From: Anaeramoeba flamelloides
Lineage: Eukaryota > Metamonada > Anaeramoebidae
DNA: 64,000 nucleotides
Assembly (NCBI GenBank): GCA_027625915.1
Contig: JANTQA010000029.1
Coordinates: 9,424,001 to 9,488,000 of the forward strand
Direction of reading: 5' to 3'
The notes beneath the pieces are model-generated. The model had not been told where the DNA came from. It saw only the letters and a program-made list of their open reading frames with translations, and ran no database searches. Each line of letters begins with the position of its first letter. Position 1 is the first letter of the stretch. Positions 59,916 to 64,000 of this stretch are shown here, in pieces. Both the position numbers and the translations under genes were made by a program.

Positions 59916-61831
59916 TATTTTTTATTTTATTTTTTCGGTATTATAATTAAAAAAAAACAAATTAGGAAAACCATAACCCATTTGTATTCATATCTCTTGT
60001 TTTATCTGTGATTTATTAATGAAAAAAGTATTATTATTATTTAATACACTCAGGACCACTTTTATATTATTAAAATTTGAATGAAAACTAAGACACATTA
60101 AAAATTTCAAATTAAGTCACATTGTCCTGATTCTAGGTAAATAAACAGAGTAAACAATTCAGAAAATAAGTCGTGGAATTTGGGAGTTTTTTTTTACTCA
60201 TTAAATAACATTTAAACTTTGTAACGGAAAATGGTCCAAATTTATACTATATTATATTTTTTTTTTGAAAAAAAAAACAGATTCCAAAAATTTATACTCA
60301 CCCAAAATCAAATATATACAAAAAAAATCCCAATTTATATTGTATTTTTCCCAACATAATATTAAACTGAAATTTAAGTTACCCAGTATAAATGTTTTTA
60401 TTTGTAATCATTTTCATACAAACAAAATAAAAAAAAATATAAAATTGAAAAAAAAAATAGGTGTGTTCAAAATTTTAAAACGAGCGGAACAAAAAATTGT
60501 ATTCTAAAAATTTATTGAAAATTCACCAACAATAAATGATCGATCAAATAATAAGATAATATCAACTTATTGTCTGTGTTTTTCTTATTTAACAAACTGA
60601 TAGTAAGATTCTATCAATCATCTAAAAAAAATTTACCTCGATCTAATGAAACAGATTTAACAACTGGAAAAAAGGAAATGAAAAAAATATTAAAAAGACA
60701 AAAAATGAACCAGTTTATAAAATCTCAATTATTTCCAGATTAAATGAAAAGTTACAATCTTGTTATACTTTCAACGTATTAAAGCCTGTCCAATTTTTTT
60801 GAATTTAGTATACTTTAAAGTATTATTATTTTTTTATTTTCTTTTATATTATGGAAAAAAAATAGAAAAAATATACAATTCTTCAAATCCGTATAAAATA
60901 AATAATAATAAATTTTTTAAAATTTCCAAAATTTCATATCGAGGTTATTATTACCAAAAGAATATTCATTACAATTTTTTTTAAAAAAAGATTGAAAAAT
61001 AAATAATTTTTGCTATTTGGGGATTTAAATTTAAAAGAAAAAACCCTACAATCAAAAGGAACTCAGCAAATGAGCTTAAATTAAATAGAATTTTACTATC
61101 TTGATTTAAATTTAGTATGATCAATTTACAAATGAGCCTACTTACAAAGAAGATTATTTATGAAATATAAAAAAATGAAAGGTTCTTTTTTGGTAATACT
61201 TTATTTCATATTTTTTTTTAGGAGGCTAAATATATTTTCGTATTTTGTCCAAGAATAACTTTTTTATATACGTTTTTTTCAAATTTTTTTGATAATTATC
61301 TTTTTTGATTTAATTCTAATAAATTTATTTTCTCAGACAATACCGAATAAAGTAATTTATGTTTTCATAATATTGAGAACAATAAACACATTTTTTATAT
61401 TGTTAACGAGTGTATTGTCTATTTCTGGATTTTTTTTTTAAAATATAGAAATACCGATTTACCGATTTCTCAAAGTATTTTGAAATTTAGGAAAAGTGGC
61501 ACTTGATTGAATTTTAAGTAATTTTTTAAATTTACAATATGGTTTTTGATAAGATTTCATTTGACAAATAATAAATAAAAAACCAAAAAGCCTTAACTTT
61601 TAAAAAAAGTTTATGAAAATTAAAATTTTAAAAGAATTGAAATAGAGGGAATAATAAAAATATATTTTGTACTGATCATCAATCACTTGATAGCTTATAA
61701 TAAGAATAAGTTTTTTTTTTTATTATATTTTTTTAAATTGAATATTGATCTAATTAGTACTTTTTTTTATGTGATTGGATTAGAAATCAAATATAATAAT
61801 AAAAAAAAACAGATAATAAAATAAAATAAAA

Positions 61832-62493
61832 TTAATCATTTTCATTTTCCTTTTCCTTTTCCTTTTCCTTTTCCTTTTGATCTTTGTCATTATCTTCATT
61901 TTTAATATTTTTTATTGTTTCGGTAATTTCCTCATTTTCAGGATCAACACCTGGCAAGGAAAGTAGAATTGAATCTACTAAATCTTCGTCTTGTAATGCG
62001 TTTTGAACTTCAGGATCTTTTTCTTTTTCCCCTTCTTCTTCTTTTGTCATTCCCAATTGTTCTAATTCTTGGTTACCCATTTCTTCCAGCGACATTTTCA
62101 TAATTAATTCCATTTGTTCTTCTTCCGTTAAACCTTCCAATTGTGAAAACATATCGTCTTCTCCCTCTTGTTCAATATTTTCATTTTGATTAGAATTTTG
62201 TGATTCCTTTTCGGTTTCTTCAAGATCCATCTTTTTCTCTTCCTTTTGATCGTTGCTTTCCTTTTCATTGCTATTGTTATTATTCTCCTGTTGTAATCTG
62301 CTTTGTCTTTGCCTTTCTTCTTCCAAAGACATTTGAAGAACCATGGCAAGTTCAGGATCCACATTTGGATCCACCATACCTCCACCATATCCTCCTCCAC
62401 CGAAACTTCCACCAAAATCACCTCCCATTCCACCTGATGAACTTGAAAAAATTCCTGATCCTTGAATTTGATCAGCTAAGATAAGGCCAGTTG
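61832..62493 (-). CDS. RPN10: 26S proteasome ubiquitin receptor RPN10, C-terminal exon only
   Basis: The last exon, 62493-61832, contributes 219 residues. An acceptor TTAATTAATAG precedes it, and the frame enters with two bases of a split codon; upstream in-frame sequence hits stops. It starts TGLILADQIQGSGIFSSS, matching the S5a/Rpn10 segment that follows the VWA domain. Then come a glycine-rich linker, VDPNVDPELAMVLQMSLEEE (first ubiquitin-interacting motif), TEEEQMELIMKMSLEEMG (second), and SILLSLPGVDPENEEI, which matches the LPGVDPNNEAI segment of human S5a. The tail is an EK microsatellite (TTTTCC-type repeat on the plus strand). RPN10 sits in the 19S particle and binds polyubiquitin (family knowledge). 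The roughly 190-residue VWA domain is not in the window, so its exon lies beyond 64000 or in sequence I failed to recognise, with an intron of at least about 1.5 kb. Confidence 0.93.
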
Positions 62494-64000
62494 CTATTAA
62501 TTAAGATATTGAAATAGATAGAGATAATATTTTGATACAACAATTTATTTAAAAAAAAGATTTTCTCAAAAATAATTTAATTTGAAAAAGAAATTATGAA
62601 AAATGAAAAAATATGTAATAATATATGGCGATAATGGTTTTTTTTAAAGAATGTGTTTTGATGAATATACACATCTAAATTTCATTAGAATATTGTTAAA
62701 ACCGAACTCTTGATTCATTATTTTGGTCCAACAAACCCCCAGAATCTTTTGCTAAAAATTGAAAAAAAAATAAAAATATCTTTAATGTTTGATTATTTTT
62801 TAGTTAACAAAAATCAAAATAATCGAAAGATAAGTCAAAGAGGGTTGAGAGTCGCTTGTTTTTCTTGGGAATTTGAACAAATAAAGAAAACCATTTTATT
62901 TTTTTGTAAAATGAGAAAGAATTCATTGAATTTTTTTTCTTTCAAAAATACAACTCCTTTTTTTCTGTAACGAGTGGAATACACACCACTAAAACAAAAC
63001 AATTTAAAAACCAAAATGGAAATTCAACTATTCTTTATATGAGTTGAGAAATTAAATTTCTCTTTTTGGTTATTTTCTTCAATCAAAAAAAGATAAAATT
63101 TAATTACTACCAAACAATCAAGTTATAAATGGTTTTATTTCCAATGTGTATTTGTAATTTTTAAAACCCACTTGGTAATAAATAATCTCAAAAAATATAC
63201 CCATTAACAGAAATAAATACCAAATCCCCGATGTCTATTAAAGATTTAATTTTTGAATAGAAAATTTCACTTCAAAAAATGCAATTAAATACTGTTTTCC
63301 AGTCTTACTCTCAACTAAATTACGTTTTATCCTTTAGAATTTGAAATTGAAATAGTGGTTTTCCAAAAAAAAATATAAAAAAAAATAAATACCTTCTTAT
63401 GTTTCGAAAAATTGTAGTATTTCAAGGCATTTCGTTTTTCAATATAAATCTATTTTGGATAAATCTCTTTTGATCAAAAATCTAAGCACCTAAACTTTTT
63501 TAACCTTTTTAAATTCAAATTTTAATAAGTAATCTCTTTATTCATCAACAAATTAATAGATTTTTAATTATGTTTTGTTCTCACAATAAGCAAAAATTGT
63601 TTCAGTTTATTCTCTTTTTTATTTTTTTTCTTTTTTAATTTATTGATCAACATTTCCCTTTCAATTTTTTTTAATATTCACATAAGGGTCAATATTATTT
63701 TTGGTGTCGATTACTGGAAATTAGAAAAAATAAAAAATACTGAAATTGTAGTGAAAGACATATGAATTCAAATACAACCTAAAATCCTTTTTAATTTCAA
63801 GTTTTTGTTGTATAAATTAGTATTTTATTGGATTGTTATAATGATAAATTCTAAAAAAAATATTTAAGTTGCAGTTTACTTTTATATTAAATGATATCCA
63901 ATTTACATTTATTGTTTTTTTTTTATGTAATTTTTTATTTCTTTTGTTAAAGAAAAAAAAAAAATAAATATTGTTAAATTGAAAATATTTTGATTGTTTT
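62494..64000. other. Probable RPN10 intron, mostly a copy of the 1-kb dispersed repeat
   Basis: About 62700-63900 is the reverse complement of 26960-27990 (AAAAATACAACTCCTTTTTT, TTGGTTATTTTCTTCAATC, ACTTGGTAATAAATAATCTC, TCGATTACTGGAAATTAG). The open frame at 62710-62970 belongs to it. I see no VWA coding sequence. The window end gives no further feature. Confidence 0.6.

Larger units (their letters stand above)
57803..61831. other. Convergent intergenic region downstream of the EF2-like gene
   Basis: Begins 82 bases before a GGGGCCC fold-back element (57884-58452) and includes a 560-bp element copy (59368-59915). A possible half copy of the CAGTCAGTTCC MITE lies near 60050-60140. From about 60265 to 60985 the plus strand has two open frames (80 and 74 codons) rich in lysine and aromatic residues, with a stretch SPTINDRSNNK between them; I cannot identify them. 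No eEF2 domain III-V sequence was found here on either strand. Confidence 0.5.

Noticed and set aside
57803-61831. Search for eEF2 domains III-V downstream of the EF2-like stop codon
   Set aside because: No match to the domain III to V blocks was seen in any frame, and no convincing splice donor occurs before the stop.
1-64000. CRISPR array, rRNA genes, LTR or virus-derived elements
   Set aside because: No regularly spaced direct repeats with unique spacers, no conserved rRNA cores, and no protease, integrase, capsid or paired long terminal repeats were recognised.

Overview
This is a very AT-rich eukaryotic window (roughly three quarters A+T by eye) with spliced genes, GT/AG introns, the standard genetic code and long stretches of repeat-filled intergenic DNA. 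The gene set (Arf GTPase, ATG13-like, fibrillarin, dynamin, ankyrin/BTB protein, EF2-like GTPase, proteasome RPN10) is that of a nuclear chromosome of a unicellular eukaryote. Low-complexity EK/EN tracts and an ankyrin plus double-BTB protein would fit an amoeboid protist such as Anaeramoeba, but that placement is an inference only.

Layout. 1-487 (minus): start of a small membrane protein resembling DUF5765, cut by the window edge. 1460-2424 (plus): an ARF1-class small GTPase in four exons, the first holding only 4 coding bases. 8130-9875 (minus): ATG13-like autophagy adaptor, one exon. 13638-17202 (minus): fibrillarin in four exons with a complete catalytic tetrad. 20841-30066 (plus): Vps1/Drp1-type dynamin in two exons split by a 7.1 kb intron. 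34104-38251 (plus): ankyrin repeat protein with two C-terminal BTB domains. 43105-44118 (minus): unrecognised basic, probably nuclear protein. 51221-57802 (plus): EF2-like GTPase with a 5.1 kb intron that ends after domain II. 61832-62493 (minus): last exon of RPN10, whose VWA exon must lie beyond the window.

Between and inside these genes is a dense set of dispersed repeats. At least nine families can be recognised from copies within this single window. They include Tc1/mariner-like MITEs flanked by TA, fold-back elements with GGGGCCC ends, a 560-bp element with short terminal inverted repeats in four copies, and two decayed copies of one LINE family. Both LINE copies sit antisense in the two giant introns. 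No rRNA, tRNA or CRISPR array was seen. The genes are housekeeping functions with no operon-like relation; the novelty lies in intron structure, the truncated EF2 paralogue and the repeat families.
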